A stretch of 64,000 nucleotides of DNA from Celeribacter ethanolicus (GCF_001550095.1 NZ_LRUC01000010.1:1-64000), one strand, 5' to 3'; shown: positions 27,885-38,113, counted from the first letter of the stretch. Notes: generated by a model not told the origin, from the letters alone. Numbers and translations are program-made.

Positions 27885-29057
27885 ATGATCACCGTCGATG
27901 AAGCGCTTGAAAACGTGTTCAAACTTTGCCATCCGCTCGGCACCGAACGCGTTCCTCTGCGCGAGGCATCGGGGCGGGTTTTGGCCGAAGATGCGATTGC
28001 GATGCGCGATCAGCCGCCCTTCGCCTCCTCCGCCATGGACGGCTACGGCGTTAAGGCCGATCATCCCTCGGTTGGCGACACCTTTACCGTCATCGGCGAA
28101 AGTGCCGCCGGTCATGGCTATGCGGGTCCGCTCAGTGATGGAGACGCGGTGCGCATCTTCACCGGCGCGCCGGTGCCAGAAGGCGTCACACGCGTGATTA
28201 TTCAGGAAGACGTCTCCCGCGACGGCGATGTCATCACCGTCGCGGAAACGCTCTCCGGGAACCGTAACATCCGGCCCTTGGGGGGCGATTTCAAATCCGG
28301 TGACCGGCTGGCCGCCCCGCGCCGCCTGACGCCGCAGGACATCAACCTTCTCGCCGCGATGAACATCCCCGAGGTGACCGTCACGCGCCGCCCGGTCGTG
28401 GCGCTCATCGCCACTGGCGACGAATTGGTGATGCCCGGCGAGACGCCCGGCCCCTCGCAAATCATCGCCTCCAATTCCTTCGGCCTCGCCGCACTGATCG
28501 AAGCGGCGGGCGGCGTCGCCCGCATGCTGCCCATCGCGCCGGATGACGAAGATATGCTGGCCGCCACTTTCGCCATGGCCGAGGGGGCCGACATGATCGT
28601 CTCCATCGGCGGCGCCTCCGTGGGCGATCACGATCTGGTCGGCAAGGTGGCCGAAAAACTCGGCCTCGCGCGCGCCTTCTACAAGGTCGCCATGCGTCCC
28701 GGCAAACCGCTGATGGCGGGGTCGCTGAACGGGGCGGTGATGCTCGGCCTGCCCGGCAACCCCGTCTCGGCCATGGTCACGGCCCAGCTTTTCCTGCTGC
28801 CTGCGCTTACTGCGCTCTCAGGGCTCCCCCCTGCCCCGGCCCCACGCAGCAAAGCCTTGCTGTTGCAGGATATTTCCGAAAACGGCCCGCGCGAACATTA
28901 CATGCGTGCGATCCTGACCGAGGACGGCGTGCAACCTTTCGACCGTCAGGACAGCTCGCTCATGTCCATCCTCTCGCAGGCCAACGCGCTCCTGGTGCGC
29001 CCGGTCGGCGATCCGGCGCGCAAGACGGGTGAAACCGTCGACGTGATCCGCCTGTAA
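27885..29057 (+). CDS. moeA: Molybdopterin molybdenumtransferase
   Basis: MoeA inserts molybdate into adenylated molybdopterin, finishing the molybdenum cofactor. The 390-residue protein has the family blocks [52 protein letters not shown] and [19 protein letters not shown]. The first base of its ATG follows the moaC stop codon directly. moaA is not in the window. It ends the trpC-moaC-moeA operon. Confidence 0.96.
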   Translation: MITVDEALENVFKLCHPLGTERVPLREASGRVLAEDAIAMRDQPPFASSAMDGYGVKADHPSVGDTFTVIGESAAGHGYAGPLSDGDAVRIFTGAPVPEGVTRVIIQEDVSRDGDVITVAETLSGNRNIRPLGGDFKSGDRLAAPRRLTPQDINLLAAMNIPEVTVTRRPVVALIATGDELVMPGETPGPSQIIASNSFGLAALIEAAGGVARMLPIAPDDEDMLAATFAMAEGADMIVSIGGASVGDHDLVGKVAEKLGLARAFYKVAMRPGKPLMAGSLNGAVMLGLPGNPVSAMVTAQLFLLPALTALSGLPPAPAPRSKALLLQDISENGPREHYMRAILTEDGVQPFDRQDSSLMSILSQANALLVRPVGDPARKTGETVDVIRL

Positions 29058-29174
29058 AAAACCGTCTGCTCCCGACAAAATTAACTCCGTTTTAACCAAG
29101 CTGCACTCAACTCTCCTCAAAGGCGCAACAGATCGCTTTCTGGTGAGACGGAGAGGAACATTGACACATTTCGG

Positions 29175-29200
29175 GAACAGCGGTAGAACATTTTCAGAAC
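29175..29200. promoter_or_regulatory. Two overlapping LexA (SOS) boxes upstream of lexA
   Basis: GAAC occurs at 29175, 29186 and 29197 with exactly 7 bases between copies, making two overlapping GAAC-N7-GAAC boxes. This is the reverse complement of the alphaproteobacterial LexA site GTTC-N7-GTTC. It lies about 240-265 bases before the lexA start, so the transcript probably has a long leader. The remainder of the 382-base gap 29058-29439 shows nothing else I can name. Confidence 0.8.
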
Positions 29201-29439
29201 ACACGCAAAAACCCGTCTGGGGACTGACGGAAAGCGGTGGCCCCGTGGCCTTTGGTCGGAAAAGCGTCGGGACGAGCACTCCTCCCTCCGCCACCCCGAT
29301 CAGAATGCGCATTTCCGGCCCCGTGGCTCCCATGCCGGTGCATTACATCCGGCGCTCAGACACAGGCTGGGTCACACAAGAGACAAACACCCTCTCGATG
29401 GCCGCGCCAGAACAGAGGACGGGACAGAGGAATGAGCCG

Positions 29440-30159
29440 ATGCTGACGAAAAAACAGCTCCAGCTGCTGGACTTCATCAACACCAGACTTCAAAGGGACG
29501 GGGTTCCGCCCTCCTTCGATGAAATGAAAGAGGCGCTCGATCTGCGCTCTAAATCCGGGATTCACCGGTTGATCACGGCGCTGGAAGAGCGCGGCTTCAT
29601 CCGCCGCCTTGCGCACCGTGCACGCGCCATTGAGATCGTCAAACTGCCTGAAAGCCTCGGCGGCGCGCCCACCGCGCCGACTGCGGCCCAGTCTGGCGGT
29701 TTCACGCCCCGCGTGATTGATGGCGACCGCCCGGATCACACGCCCCCCGCCGCGATGGAGATCGAGGCGGTGACCGCGATCAACCTCCCGATCATGGGCA
29801 AGATCGCCGCCGGCCTGCCGATCGAGGCGATCTCCGACGGGGCAATGAACGTGGCCGTACCGGGGTCGATGCTTTCGGGGCGCGGCAATCACTATGCGCT
29901 TGAAGTCAAAGGCGATTCCATGATCGACGCCGGGATCAACCACGGCGACATCGTGGTCATCCGCGAAACCAGTCAGGCCAGCAACGGCGACATCGTCGTT
30001 GCCATGGTCGAGGGCTACGAGACCACGCTCAAACGCTATCAACGCCAGGGCGACACGATCGCGCTTGAAGCGGCGAACCCGGCGTTCAAGACCCGCGTCC
30101 TGCCCGCCGATCTGGTCGAGGTGCAGGGCAAACTGGTGGGGCTGATCCGCAGCTATTGA
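29440..30159 (+). CDS. lexA: LexA repressor
   Basis: LexA represses the DNA-damage response and cleaves itself when RecA is activated. The 239-residue protein has a winged-helix DNA-binding domain (residues 1-65; [20 protein letters not shown] holds the recognition helix), a linker rich in Pro/Ala, the cleavage-site Ala-Gly in GKIAAGLPI, the catalytic serine in GDSMIDAG and the lysine in TTLKRYQ. I chose the ATG at 29440, the family start, with AGAGGAA upstream. The frame stays open to 29143, but that extension has no similarity to LexA. Tandem SOS boxes upstream indicate autoregulation. Confidence 0.96.
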   Translation: MLTKKQLQLLDFINTRLQRDGVPPSFDEMKEALDLRSKSGIHRLITALEERGFIRRLAHRARAIEIVKLPESLGGAPTAPTAAQSGGFTPRVIDGDRPDHTPPAAMEIEAVTAINLPIMGKIAAGLPIEAISDGAMNVAVPGSMLSGRGNHYALEVKGDSMIDAGINHGDIVVIRETSQASNGDIVVAMVEGYETTLKRYQRQGDTIALEAANPAFKTRVLPADLVEVQGKLVGLIRSY

Positions 30160-30180
30160 GGCTCAACGCCCAAACGTCAG

Positions 30181-30212
30181 GAACCGCCGCAGTCAAATGT
30201 GGCGGTTTTCTC
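30181..30212 (+). terminator. Terminator after lexA
   Basis: GAACCGCC pairs with GGCGGTTTTC around a 12-nt loop and ends in TTTTCT, 21 bases after the lexA stop codon and just before the end of the convergent comEC gene. Confidence 0.7.
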
Positions 30213-30216
30213 ATGT

Positions 30217-32382
30217 TCACGGTGCGCCGCGCAAAGCCAGACGACCCATCCCGGTCCCCGCCTCATGGAACCGCAATCCCATGGCGGCGGGCAAAAGCCC
30301 GGCCCTCACCTCCCGCGCGGAGGGCGCATGTGCCCCACGCAACGCCGGTGTATTCCAGAGCCGCAGGCCCGAGGCGGCATAGGCGGTACGGATCGTGACC
30401 GTCTCGCCCGTCTGGGACACCGCGAGCGAGCCGCTCTGCCGCAACATGCCGAGATCGGCCAAAAGGCATCCCTCTGGCATATCCTCGTCCCAAAGCTGGT
30501 TCACAATGACCAGATCGGCCTCGGCGCAGGCCGCCCGCACCGCCTCCTGCCAGCCACGTCCGGTGACATGACGCACCCGGAGCGGCCCGACGTCCAAGGG
30601 CGGCATAGTGCGTGCAGCGGCACGTTCCTGATCCGGCAGATCGCCGTCATTCTCCAGCCAGACCGTTGCGGCAAACCCGCTGCCCTGCGCTTTCGACAGC
30701 GCACGTCCGTCCAGCCCCATCCGCCCAACCAGCGCCCCGTCGTCGGAGATCAATAGCGCCGGACGTTCGGCGACGCTCCAGAGCCAGAAGCCCCAGAGCA
30801 CCGCGATCAGCCCGACATGCTGCGCCCGCCCGCGCCAGAGGATGACGAACAGCGCCCCCAGCGCAATCAACGGCAATGTGGCGTGCGGCGGCGACGGCAA
30901 ACGGCTGACCGCACCCTCCCATGAGGACACGGTCTCGGCCACGAACAGAATCCAGCGGATGCCCCAGCCCATCACCGCCAGCCCCAGCGATTGCAGCCCG
31001 ATGGGCGTCAGCACCAGCGCCAGCACCGCCGCCGGGATCACCATCGCCCCCATCAAGGGCACAGAGACCACATTGGCGATCAGCCCGAAATCCGCGATCC
31101 GGTTGAAATGCGCGGCGGCGACCGGCGCGGTGGCGATGCCCGCCACGCCGGAGGAGATCACGACCGTCGCGAGGCTGCGAAGCCACGACGGCCAAGACCA
31201 CATCAGCCGCAACCGCCGAATGATGGAGAACACCGCGACGAGCGCCGTGGTGGCGGCAAAGGACATCTGGAAACCGGGTTCGGGGAGCACTTCGGGCTGG
31301 AGCGTCAGCAGGATCAACGCCGCGATGGCGACCGTGCGCAGCGAAATCGCCTGCCGGTCCAGCAGCACGGCGATCAGGATGACCGAGACCATGACAAAGG
31401 CCCGCTCGGTCGCGACATTGAACCCCGACAGCGCCAGATAGAACGCGCCCGCGAGGAGCGCCCCCCCGGCCGCCAGTTTCTTGATCGGCCATTTCAGCAC
31501 CGCGCCGGGGATCATCGCGAGGCCCAGCCGCAGAGCAAAGAACACCACCCCGGTCAGAAGCCCCATGTGCAACCCGGAAATCGCCAGAAGATGCGATAGA
31601 TTGGCACCCCGAAGCGCCTCCGCCGTGTCCTGTGAAATGCCCGCGCGATCCCCGGTCAGGATCGCGGCGGCGAAAGCGCCGGTCTGGCCGGGCAGTTTGG
31701 CTTGCAGATCCTGCGACAAAATCTGCCGCAGCCGGTGAATCCAGAGAACAGGGCTTGGATCGACCGGGGCGGCGCGCAAAACCGGCGTGCGCGTGTAGCC
31801 CACCGCGCCGAGGCGGTCGAACCAGGCCATGCGCTGAAAATCGAAGCCGCCCGGCTCGGTCGGCCCCGGCGGCGGCGAGAGATGCGCCGTCATGGCGAGG
31901 CGCAGCCCGGGTTCAGGAGCGACAAACGGCTGATCGCCATGCAGCGACACCCGCACCCGCGCGGGCGTGCGCCCCGGTGCCGTATCGCGCAGCACCACCC
32001 GGTCGAGCGTCAGGCGCAGCGCATCGGAGGCGGAGCGGTCGATCTTGATCACCCGCCCCTCCACCGGACCGTAATAGCGGTAATTCAGCACCGGTGCGGC
32101 GACACTCTGCGTGCGAAACCCGGCGATGAGCAACCCGGCCAGCACAAGCAGAAGCGCGGTTACGAAGGGCGCAATCTGCGGCGGCACACGCCAAAGCAGC
32201 AGGCCAAGCGCAACCGCACAGGCCAGCAAGACCACCAGCAGCGCACGCGAAGGTTCATTCGGCAGCGTGAAGAACAGGCCGATCCCCATGGCGTAAAACA
32301 CCGGCGTCCAGAGGAACAGCCGCCCGCGTTGACCATCGACGATGTCGAGGGGGATCTGTGCCAGTTTCCTGAGGGCGCGCAC
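30217..32382 (-). CDS. comEC: ComEC/Rec2 family membrane channel protein
   Basis: A 721-residue inner-membrane protein with an N-terminal DUF4131-like part (two to three helices then a beta-rich OB-like domain, about residues 25-190) and the competence domain (about 225-510), which includes [15 protein letters not shown] and [17 protein letters not shown]. ComEC homologues form the channel for single-stranded DNA in transformation. The C-terminal 170 residues lack the HxHxDH metal-binding motif of the beta-lactamase-like nuclease domain found in many ComEC proteins. It is divergent from gltX and convergent with lexA, a conserved placement. Confidence 0.9.
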   Translation of the reverse strand: MRALRKLAQIPLDIVDGQRGRLFLWTPVFYAMGIGLFFTLPNEPSRALLVVLLACAVALGLLLWRVPPQIAPFVTALLLVLAGLLIAGFRTQSVAAPVLNYRYYGPVEGRVIKIDRSASDALRLTLDRVVLRDTAPGRTPARVRVSLHGDQPFVAPEPGLRLAMTAHLSPPPGPTEPGGFDFQRMAWFDRLGAVGYTRTPVLRAAPVDPSPVLWIHRLRQILSQDLQAKLPGQTGAFAAAILTGDRAGISQDTAEALRGANLSHLLAISGLHMGLLTGVVFFALRLGLAMIPGAVLKWPIKKLAAGGALLAGAFYLALSGFNVATERAFVMVSVILIAVLLDRQAISLRTVAIAALILLTLQPEVLPEPGFQMSFAATTALVAVFSIIRRLRLMWSWPSWLRSLATVVISSGVAGIATAPVAAAHFNRIADFGLIANVVSVPLMGAMVIPAAVLALVLTPIGLQSLGLAVMGWGIRWILFVAETVSSWEGAVSRLPSPPHATLPLIALGALFVILWRGRAQHVGLIAVLWGFWLWSVAERPALLISDDGALVGRMGLDGRALSKAQGSGFAATVWLENDGDLPDQERAAARTMPPLDVGPLRVRHVTGRGWQEAVRAACAEADLVIVNQLWDEDMPEGCLLADLGMLRQSGSLAVSQTGETVTIRTAYAASGLRLWNTPALRGAHAPSAREVRAGLLPAAMGLRFHEAGTGMGRLALRGAP

Positions 32383-32463
32383 CCTTGTTTCCCCTTCCGC
32401 CTTCCCTTATGCCCGGTGACGAAAAGCATCCGCCAACATGGTTACCAAAAGGTTAATCTTCCC

Positions 32464-33906
32464 ATGTCCGATACCGCCGCCAAACCCGTCGTCACCCGCA
32501 TCGCCCCTTCGCCCACCGGCGACATGCATATCGGCACCGCCCGCACGGCGCTGTTCTCCTGGCTCTATGCCCGGGGCCGTGGCGGCAAGTTCCTGCTTCG
32601 GATCGAGGACACGGACCGGGTGCGCTCGACCGACAGCGCGACCCAGGGCATTCTCGACGGCATGGCGTGGCTCGGGCTTGATTACGACGGCGAAGCGGTG
32701 AGCCAGTTCGAGCGCGCGGAGCGGCACGCCGAGGTGGCGCGCGAGATGTTGGAGATGGGCAAGGCCTATAAATGTTTCTCGACTCAGGACGAGATCGAAG
32801 CCTTCCGCGAAGAGGCCCGCGCCAGGAAGGAGAGCACGTTGTTCCGCTCGCCCTGGCGCGATGCCGACCCGTCGAGCTACCCGGACATGCCCTATGTGAT
32901 CCGGGTGAAAGCGCCGCGCAAAGGCGTCACCGTGGTCAAGGACCGGGTGCAGGGCGACGTGACCTTCAAAAACGATCAGCTCGACGACATGATCCTGTTA
33001 CGTTCGGATGGGACACCGACCTACATGCTGGCTGTGGTTGTGGACGATCAGGACATGGGCGTGACCCATGTGATCCGGGGTGACGATCACCTCGCCAATG
33101 CCGCACGTCAGATGACAATCTACAACGCGATGGGCTGGCCGGTGCCGGTCTATGCTCATATCCCGCTGATTTTCGGGCCGGACGGCAAGAAAATGTCGAA
33201 ACGTCACGGCGCGGTCGGCGTGAAGGAATATCAGGCCATGGGCTACCCGGCGGCAGGGATGCGCAACTACCTCGCGCGGCTCGGCTGGTCGCATGGAGAT
33301 GACGAATTTTTCACCGATGCGCAGGCGCAGGCATGGTTCGATCTCGATGGAATCAACAAGGCTCCGGCGCGGTTTGACACCAAGAAACTCGAAAACATCT
33401 GCGGCCAGCATATCGCGATCATGGCGGATGCTGAAATCTTGAGCGAAATCGAGGGCTACCTCGCGGCGGCGGGCGAACCCGCCCTGACATCGCAGCAAAA
33501 AGAGCGACTGGGCGCGGCGCTCGATTGCGTCAAGGGGTCGAGCAAAACCTACCCGCAACTTCTTGAAAAGGCACGTTTTGCACTGATATCGCGGCCCGTC
33601 GACATGGACGAGAAAGCGGAAAAACAACTGGGGTCTGTATCCAACGGTATACTGGAAGAATTGACGCCGCACCTGCAAAGTGCTAGCTGGGAGCGCGACG
33701 CATTGGAGGAGGCTGTCGGCCGCGTGATGGAAGCAATGGAGCTCGGGTTCGGCAAGGTCGCCGGCCCCTTGAGATCCGCCCTCGCCGGCCGTGCGGTCAC
33801 CCCGAGCGTGCTCGACATGATGCTGGTACTTGGCCGCGAGGAGAGCCTCGCCCGGATCGGCGATTTCATGAGGATCAGCGCGCAGGCGGCGGCGCAAGAG
33901 GAGTGA
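32464..33906 (+). CDS. gltX: Glutamyl-tRNA synthetase
   Basis: The class I synthetase that charges tRNA-Glu. The 480-residue product has the HIGH-type motif in [18 protein letters not shown] (residues 14-31) and the KMSKS-type motif in [13 protein letters not shown] (about residue 245). The length is normal. I chose the ATG at 32464 with AAAAGG upstream; the frame is open much further back, but that part is the antisense of comEC. Alphaproteobacteria often have two gltX genes, one acting on tRNA-Gln; the sequence alone does not tell which this is. Confidence 0.95.
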   Translation: MSDTAAKPVVTRIAPSPTGDMHIGTARTALFSWLYARGRGGKFLLRIEDTDRVRSTDSATQGILDGMAWLGLDYDGEAVSQFERAERHAEVAREMLEMGKAYKCFSTQDEIEAFREEARARKESTLFRSPWRDADPSSYPDMPYVIRVKAPRKGVTVVKDRVQGDVTFKNDQLDDMILLRSDGTPTYMLAVVVDDQDMGVTHVIRGDDHLANAARQMTIYNAMGWPVPVYAHIPLIFGPDGKKMSKRHGAVGVKEYQAMGYPAAGMRNYLARLGWSHGDDEFFTDAQAQAWFDLDGINKAPARFDTKKLENICGQHIAIMADAEILSEIEGYLAAAGEPALTSQQKERLGAALDCVKGSSKTYPQLLEKARFALISRPVDMDEKAEKQLGSVSNGILEELTPHLQSASWERDALEEAVGRVMEAMELGFGKVAGPLRSALAGRAVTPSVLDMMLVLGREESLARIGDFMRISAQAAAQEE

Positions 33907-33944
33907 CCGGGGCGTTCTAGAGACGGTCACGTGCGAAATTCAGG

Positions 33945-34072
33945 CCGGAACCCCGTTCCGGTCAGGCCCCGGCCCAGAAGCGCTTCCGGCGCTCTGGCCC
34001 AAGGCTCGGAATCGGTCCCTCCCGAGTTTACGGGACGGGACCTAGCCAAGACGGTGTCCGGGATCCGCCCGG
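33945..34072 (+). promoter_or_regulatory. GC-rich, hairpin-dense leader upstream of gltA
   Basis: The 246-base gap 33907-34152 contains several stems: CCGGAAC-ccc-GTTCCGG (33945-33961), AGCGC-ttccg-GCGCT, an 11-bp stem with one bulge at 34014-34042 (GGTCCC-TCCCG against CGGGACGGGACC), and CCGGG-atccg-CCCGG (34058-34072). No T-runs follow, so they are not obvious terminators. This looks like a structured 5' leader of citrate synthase mRNA. I do not recognise a known riboswitch class. Confidence 0.4.
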
Positions 34073-34152
34073 GCGTCCGCGTGACCACCAGCGGAATTTC
34101 CGCCGCCTGCAAAAGCAGCGCGGGGAAGTCACCGCCAACCGAAGGAACCACC

Positions 34153-35451
34153 ATGGCAGACACTCAGAAGACTGCGACCCTGACGCTCGACGGAACCTCT
34201 TACGAGCTTCCCGTCCTTTCCCCGACCGAGGGGCCCGACGTCATCGACATCCGCAAGCTTTACGGCCAGGCCGATGTGTTCACCTTTGACCCCGGCTTCA
34301 CCTCCACCGCCTCCTGCGAAAGCTCGATCACGTTCATCGACGGCGAAGAAGGTGTGCTTTTGCACCGCGGTTACACGATCGGCGATCTGGCCGAGAAATC
34401 CCACTTCCTCGAAGTCTGCTTCCTGCTTCTCTACGGGGAACTGCCGACTGCGGCCCAGATGGAGAAATTCGAGAACACTGTGACGCGCCACACCATGGTG
34501 CACGAACAGATGCTCAAATTCTTCACCGGCTTCCGTCGTGACGCCCACCCGATGGCCATCATGGTCGGTGTCGTTGGCGCCATGTCCGCCTTCTACCACG
34601 ACTCCATCGACATCGCCGATGCGCATCAGCGCGAAGTCGCGACCATCCGTCTGATCGCGAAAATGCCGACCATTGCCGCGATGGCTTACAAATACACCAT
34701 CGGCCAGCCCTTCGTGTATCCGCGCAACGATCTCGATTACGCCTCGAACTTCCTGCACATGTGCTTCTCGGTTCCGGCCGAGACCTATGAGGTGAACCCG
34801 ATCCTGTCGCGCGCCATGGACCGTATCTTCACGCTCCATGCCGATCACGAACAGAACGCCTCGACCTCGACCGTGCGTCTCGCGTCCTCCTCGGGGGCCA
34901 ACCCGTTCGCCTGTATCGCGGCTGGCATCGCCTGCCTCTGGGGTCCGGCACACGGTGGCGCCAACCAGGCCTGCCTCGAGATGCTGCGCGAGATCGGCAC
35001 CGTGGATCGCATCCCGGAATACATCGCCCGCGCGAAAGACAAGAACGATCCGTTCCGCCTGATGGGCTTCGGCCACCGCGTCTACAAAAACTTCGACCCG
35101 CGCGCGACCGTGATGAAACAGTCCGCCGACGAAGTTCTGGAACTCCTGGGCATCGAGAACAACCCGACGCTTCAGGTCGCCAAGGAGCTTGAAAAACAAG
35201 CCCTGCAAGATCCGTATTTCGCCGAGAAGAAACTCTTCCCGAACGTCGACTTCTACTCCGGCATCATTCTCGAAGCGATGGGCTTCCCAACCGCGATGTT
35301 CACCCCGATCTTCGCCCTGTCGCGCACCATCGGCTGGATTTCCCAGTGGAAAGAACAGATCGAGGATCCGGCGATGAAAATCGGCCGTCCGCGTCAGCTC
35401 TACACAGGTCACGCCCAGCGTTCCTATGTGAACGTCGAAGACCGCGGCTGA
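34153..35451 (+). CDS. gltA: Citrate synthase (type II)
   Basis: Condenses acetyl-CoA and oxaloacetate to start the TCA cycle. The 432-residue protein is the length of the hexameric type II enzyme. It has the N-terminal small beta domain, then [18 protein letters not shown], the active-site histidine in [15 protein letters not shown], the second in [14 protein letters not shown] and the catalytic aspartate in FYSGI. I chose the ATG at 34153, with AAGGA upstream, as the family start. It follows gltX but has a long GC-rich leader of its own and ends at a strong terminator. Confidence 0.97.
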   Translation: MADTQKTATLTLDGTSYELPVLSPTEGPDVIDIRKLYGQADVFTFDPGFTSTASCESSITFIDGEEGVLLHRGYTIGDLAEKSHFLEVCFLLLYGELPTAAQMEKFENTVTRHTMVHEQMLKFFTGFRRDAHPMAIMVGVVGAMSAFYHDSIDIADAHQREVATIRLIAKMPTIAAMAYKYTIGQPFVYPRNDLDYASNFLHMCFSVPAETYEVNPILSRAMDRIFTLHADHEQNASTSTVRLASSSGANPFACIAAGIACLWGPAHGGANQACLEMLREIGTVDRIPEYIARAKDKNDPFRLMGFGHRVYKNFDPRATVMKQSADEVLELLGIENNPTLQVAKELEKQALQDPYFAEKKLFPNVDFYSGIILEAMGFPTAMFTPIFALSRTIGWISQWKEQIEDPAMKIGRPRQLYTGHAQRSYVNVEDRG

Positions 35452-35474
35452 TCTTTCTCAGCCTTCGAAATTGG

Positions 35475-35505
35475 AAAACCCGCCGGAAACGGCGGGTTTT
35501 TCTTT
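35475..35505. terminator. Strong bidirectional terminator between gltA and a convergent gene
   Basis: AAAACCCGCCG and CGGCGGGTTTT form a perfect 11-bp stem with a GAAA tetraloop, followed by TTTTTCTTT on the plus strand and by TTTTCC on the minus strand. It should stop both gltA and the convergent membrane protein gene. A copy of the CAAATACTCA element (35504-35530) abuts it, oriented with the minus-strand gene. Confidence 0.9.
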
Positions 35506-35530
35506 GAGTATTTGCGCCATCGGAAAACCC
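35504..35530 (-). repeat. CAAATACTCA 3'-end element
   Basis: Starting right after the stop codon of the minus-strand gene, the minus strand reads TTTTCCGATGG then CGCAAATACTCA before the terminator. It matches the copy arms at 26480-26534 closely and the trpD copy in its CAAATACTCA core. Confidence 0.65.
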
Positions 35531-35983
35531 TCAGGCGGCAGAGATCCGACGGCGGCCAAGCCGTATCCCGTCGCGCATATTCAGGCCCAGAAGCGTGATA
35601 TTCGTCGCGCCCGCGAGCAATTCGACGCTCTGAATCACATAATAGACCGCCCCGCCCTGCCCCTGCATCGCAAGTGGCACAAGGATCAGGGCCGAGGGCA
35701 CGAGGAACACCAGACCGTTGAACGCGATGAGCTTCATCCGCTTTTGTTTTGCGGCGATCAAAGGCCCGCGCATCCGCTGGCCGAGACGGTTGCCGCTGAA
35801 CCCGGCCAAGATCAGCATCGGAATGAGCGCCAGAAGGCCCCAGGCGATGGAGAGCTTGGTCAGGGCGATCACGTATTTGTCGCCGATGATCAGAGTGATA
35901 ACCGTGGCGCTCCAGTTGGCCAGAACGATCAGAAGCCCGGTTGCGCCGAAAAGCGCGTGAAGTTTGGGAAGGAAAGTCGGCAT
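35531..35983 (-). CDS. Small integral membrane protein, unknown function
   Basis: A 150-residue protein with four hydrophobic helices (about residues 12-32, 42-60, 83-105 and 108-130), a basic loop before helix 3 (LIAAKQKRMK) and a basic C-terminus. I do not recognise a named family. GGAG lies upstream of the ATG at 35983; an in-frame ATG at 36037 would fall within the MarR operator region and is unlikely. The gene is divergent from a MarR regulator with two perfect operator copies between them, so it is probably the regulator's main target. Confidence 0.75.
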   Translation of the reverse strand: MPTFLPKLHALFGATGLLIVLANWSATVITLIIGDKYVIALTKLSIAWGLLALIPMLILAGFSGNRLGQRMRGPLIAAKQKRMKLIAFNGLVFLVPSALILVPLAMQGQGGAVYYVIQSVELLAGATNITLLGLNMRDGIRLGRRRISAA

Positions 35984-36000
35984 GATGAGTCTCCACTTAT

Positions 36001-36035
36001 ATAGCTTGCTATCTAATATTGCATAGCTTGCTATC
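36001..36035. promoter_or_regulatory. Two identical MarR-type operators
   Basis: ATAGCTTGCTATC occurs at 36001-36013 and 36023-36035, 22 bp apart, which places both on the same face of the helix. Each holds the dyad ATAGC-TT-GCTAT. They fill the space between the divergent membrane-protein gene and the marR-like gene, so binding would block both promoters. Confidence 0.75.
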
Positions 36036-36053
36036 ATGCGTCAGACAAGCCCC

Positions 36054-36494
36054 ATGACAGAGAGAGATTTCACCCGCACCTGTTCCGAAGGCTATCAGGT
36101 CAACCTGATGGCCCGCCTCTTCGCCCGCGCGCTTCAGGCACAGATCAAGCCTCTGGGGCTCTCGACCGGCACGTTTCCGGTGCTTCTGGCGCTTTGGGAG
36201 CGGGAGGGGCAGACCCAGCGCGAGCTGGTCACGGAGCTGGGCGTCGAGCAGGCGACCATGGCCAACACCCTGTCGCGGATGGAGCGCGACGGGCTGATCA
36301 CGCGCCGCGCCCATGAGGCGGATGCGCGGGTTCAGACCGTGTGGCTCACGGAGCGGGCGAAGGGGTTGGAACAAGCGGCGACGGCGGCGGCGGGCGAGGT
36401 CAACGACCGGGCCATGGCCGGGCTGACGGAGCAAGAGCGCCAGACCTTCGCGGCGCTCCTGTCCCGTGTGATCGGCAACCTGTCAGATCATTGA
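36054..36494 (+). CDS. MarR family transcriptional regulator
   Basis: A 146-residue winged-helix regulator. The DNA-binding region shows TQRELVTELGVEQATMANTLSRMERDGLITR followed by the wing AHEADARVQTVWLTERA (both are shown in parts of the family's usual layout at residues 55-100). MarR proteins are dimers that release DNA on binding a small ligand. I preferred the ATG at 36054 to one at 36036, because the latter directly abuts an operator and has no ribosome binding site. It probably represses itself and the divergent membrane protein gene. The ligand is unknown; the downstream PaaG-like gene is convergent and not obviously part of the regulon. Confidence 0.88.
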   Translation: MTERDFTRTCSEGYQVNLMARLFARALQAQIKPLGLSTGTFPVLLALWEREGQTQRELVTELGVEQATMANTLSRMERDGLITRRAHEADARVQTVWLTERAKGLEQAATAAAGEVNDRAMAGLTEQERQTFAALLSRVIGNLSDH

Positions 36495-36501
36495 GAGGGC
36501 G

Positions 36502-37278
36502 TTAACGCCCCTCGTATTTCGGTCTGCGCTTTTCAAGGAACGCCAGCACGCCCTCCTTGAAATCCCGCGTCTGGCCGCAATGGTTTTGCAGCTTCGCCTC
36601 AAGCGTCAGTTGCTGCTCCAGCGTATTGTCATAGGAGGCGTGCATCGCCTCCTTGATGTGGCGATAGGCCACCGTCGGCCCCTTCGCGAGATGTGCCGCA
36701 CGAGCCTGCCAATGCGCCGAGAAATCCCCATCCGGCACCGCCTCGTAGATCATGCCCCAGCGCTCGGCCTGCGACGCCGTGACCTCATCGGCGAACAGCG
36801 CCGACCCCATGGCCCGCGCCATGCCGATGGTGCGTGGCAGGATATAGGTCCCGCCCGCGTCCGGCATGAGGCCGATGCGCGAAAACGCCTGTAGGAAGAT
36901 CGCCGATTGCGTGGCGATCACCACATCGCAGGCCAGCGCCAGCGACGCCCCTGCTCCCGCCGCCACGCCGTTGACGGCGGCGATCACCGGCACCGGGCAT
37001 TCGTGGATCGCGTAGAGCATCGGCTCGTATTCGTCGCGCAGCGTGCGTTCGAGATCGGCCGTCGCCGCATCCACCCCGTCGCCGAGATCCTGACCCGAAC
37101 AAAACGCGTTGCCCTCCCCGGTCAGAACGATCACCCGCGCAGATCGCCCGGCATCGCGCACCGCATGGGTGATCTCGGCGCGCATCTGGGTGTTGAGCGC
37201 GTTTTTGACCGCCGGACGGTTGAGCGTCACGGTCGCGATGTCGTTGTCCAGCGTAAAGCGGATGGTCTCGTACTGCAT
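36502..37278 (-). CDS. paaG: Enoyl-CoA hydratase/isomerase, PaaG-like
   Basis: A 258-residue crotonase-fold enzyme. The oxyanion-hole block AFCSGQDLGD, the VNGVAAGAGASLALACD segment and LMPDAGGTYILPRTIG (with the catalytic aspartate of PaaG) resemble 1,2-epoxyphenylacetyl-CoA isomerase closely, as do AERWGMI and the C-terminus LEKRRPKYEGR. PaaG acts in aerobic phenylacetate breakdown. No other paa gene is present, so the role here could be another enoyl-CoA reaction. I chose the ATG at 37278 with GGGAGAGAG upstream. It converges with the MarR gene. Confidence 0.82.
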   Translation of the reverse strand: MQYETIRFTLDNDIATVTLNRPAVKNALNTQMRAEITHAVRDAGRSARVIVLTGEGNAFCSGQDLGDGVDAATADLERTLRDEYEPMLYAIHECPVPVIAAVNGVAAGAGASLALACDVVIATQSAIFLQAFSRIGLMPDAGGTYILPRTIGMARAMGSALFADEVTASQAERWGMIYEAVPDGDFSAHWQARAAHLAKGPTVAYRHIKEAMHASYDNTLEQQLTLEAKLQNHCGQTRDFKEGVLAFLEKRRPKYEGR

Positions 37279-37357
37279 GCGCGTCTCTCTCCCTGTTTGC
37301 GCGCCCAAGATAAGGGCTTGGCGGACAAAAGAAAGAGAGACGCTCCGTCAAATGCGC

Positions 37358-37921
37358 TCAGAGACCATAGAGAGACGAGGTCCGTTCCGGCACGCTCGGA
37401 TTGGCGCTGCGGCGGCGGAGCACCTCGCGGATCACCGCCTGCGCCGTCGCATCGGGTTTCGCTTCAAGCCGGACATAGCGCGAGCCGTCGCGGTTGCGCT
37501 CCAGAAGCCCGTCCTCGATCAGCGAGCGCCGGATCTGCGCCGGATCACGGAAAGCGGTCATGCCGTCGAACAGTTCGGAAATCATCTTCTCGGTGAACAC
37601 GGTACGCGGCGGCACCTGCGCCCAGAGCGCCCAAAGGCAATGCTGGCGCACCTTGCGTTTGGTGGACCAGCTCTCCAGCAAGCCCTCGGGCGTAAACCGC
37701 GCCAAAGCACGAGACACGGCCCGGCCCTCGACGGGTTCGACCGGGTCGGTGCCGGTTTGCGTGGCCTTAAGGTGCTGGAAATTGCGATACCCGCCCGCGC
37801 GGGCGATGGCATTGAGCAAACTCTGATGGCCGGGGATCGCGCCGCCATCGAATTCGGATTTCAGCACCCGCGCAAAGGCGGACACATCGGGAAGGGTGAG
37901 AGAAATAGTCTCACGAGTCAT
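37358..37921 (-). CDS. DUF2087 domain protein
   Basis: A 187-residue soluble protein. Residues about 1-60 form an alpha-helical part (SLLNAIARAGGYRNFQHLKA resembles a small nucleic-acid-binding or glyoxalase-associated region) and residues about 90-165 match DUF2087, with VFTEKMISELFDGMTAF, DPAQIRRSLIEDGLLERNRD and GSRYVR in family order. DUF2087 is winged-helix-like and often attached to regulators. The function here is unknown. It is monocistronic, with 79 bases to paaG and a 233-base gap (37922-38154) upstream that contains its promoter and the ccmH terminator. Confidence 0.8.
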   Translation of the reverse strand: MTRETISLTLPDVSAFARVLKSEFDGGAIPGHQSLLNAIARAGGYRNFQHLKATQTGTDPVEPVEGRAVSRALARFTPEGLLESWSTKRKVRQHCLWALWAQVPPRTVFTEKMISELFDGMTAFRDPAQIRRSLIEDGLLERNRDGSRYVRLEAKPDATAQAVIREVLRRRSANPSVPERTSSLYGL

Positions 37922-38082
37922 CGGTTCACTCCGTGGATCGCGTCAGATGTCGTGCGGGGAGCTGCCCTTGGCCCACGCCTGAGACGCGCGGAAAGACCGG
38001 AAGGTTTTATAAGAGCAGGTTCAGCTTACCCAAAAGGGCGGCAGCGACTCGGTGAACTGCGGACCGTGCGGACTGTATAGAA

Positions 38083-38113
38083 AACCCGCCGCTTTGTGTC
38101 CAGCGGCAGGGTT
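38083..38113 (-). terminator. Terminator of the ccmFH operon
   Basis: On the minus strand AACCC-tg-CCGC pairs with GCGG-c-GGGTT around a 10-nt loop, followed by TTTTCTAT. It is preceded by a copy of the 3'-end element (38114-38138). Confidence 0.7.

Noticed and set aside
29143-29439. N-terminal extension of lexA
   Set aside because: The frame is open, but the translated sequence has no LexA similarity and covers the SOS boxes; the start at 29440 gives the normal LexA N-terminus.
30217-32382. Nuclease activity for ComEC
   Set aside because: The C-terminal region was checked for the HxHxDH metal motif of the beta-lactamase-like domain; it is absent, so only a channel role is proposed.
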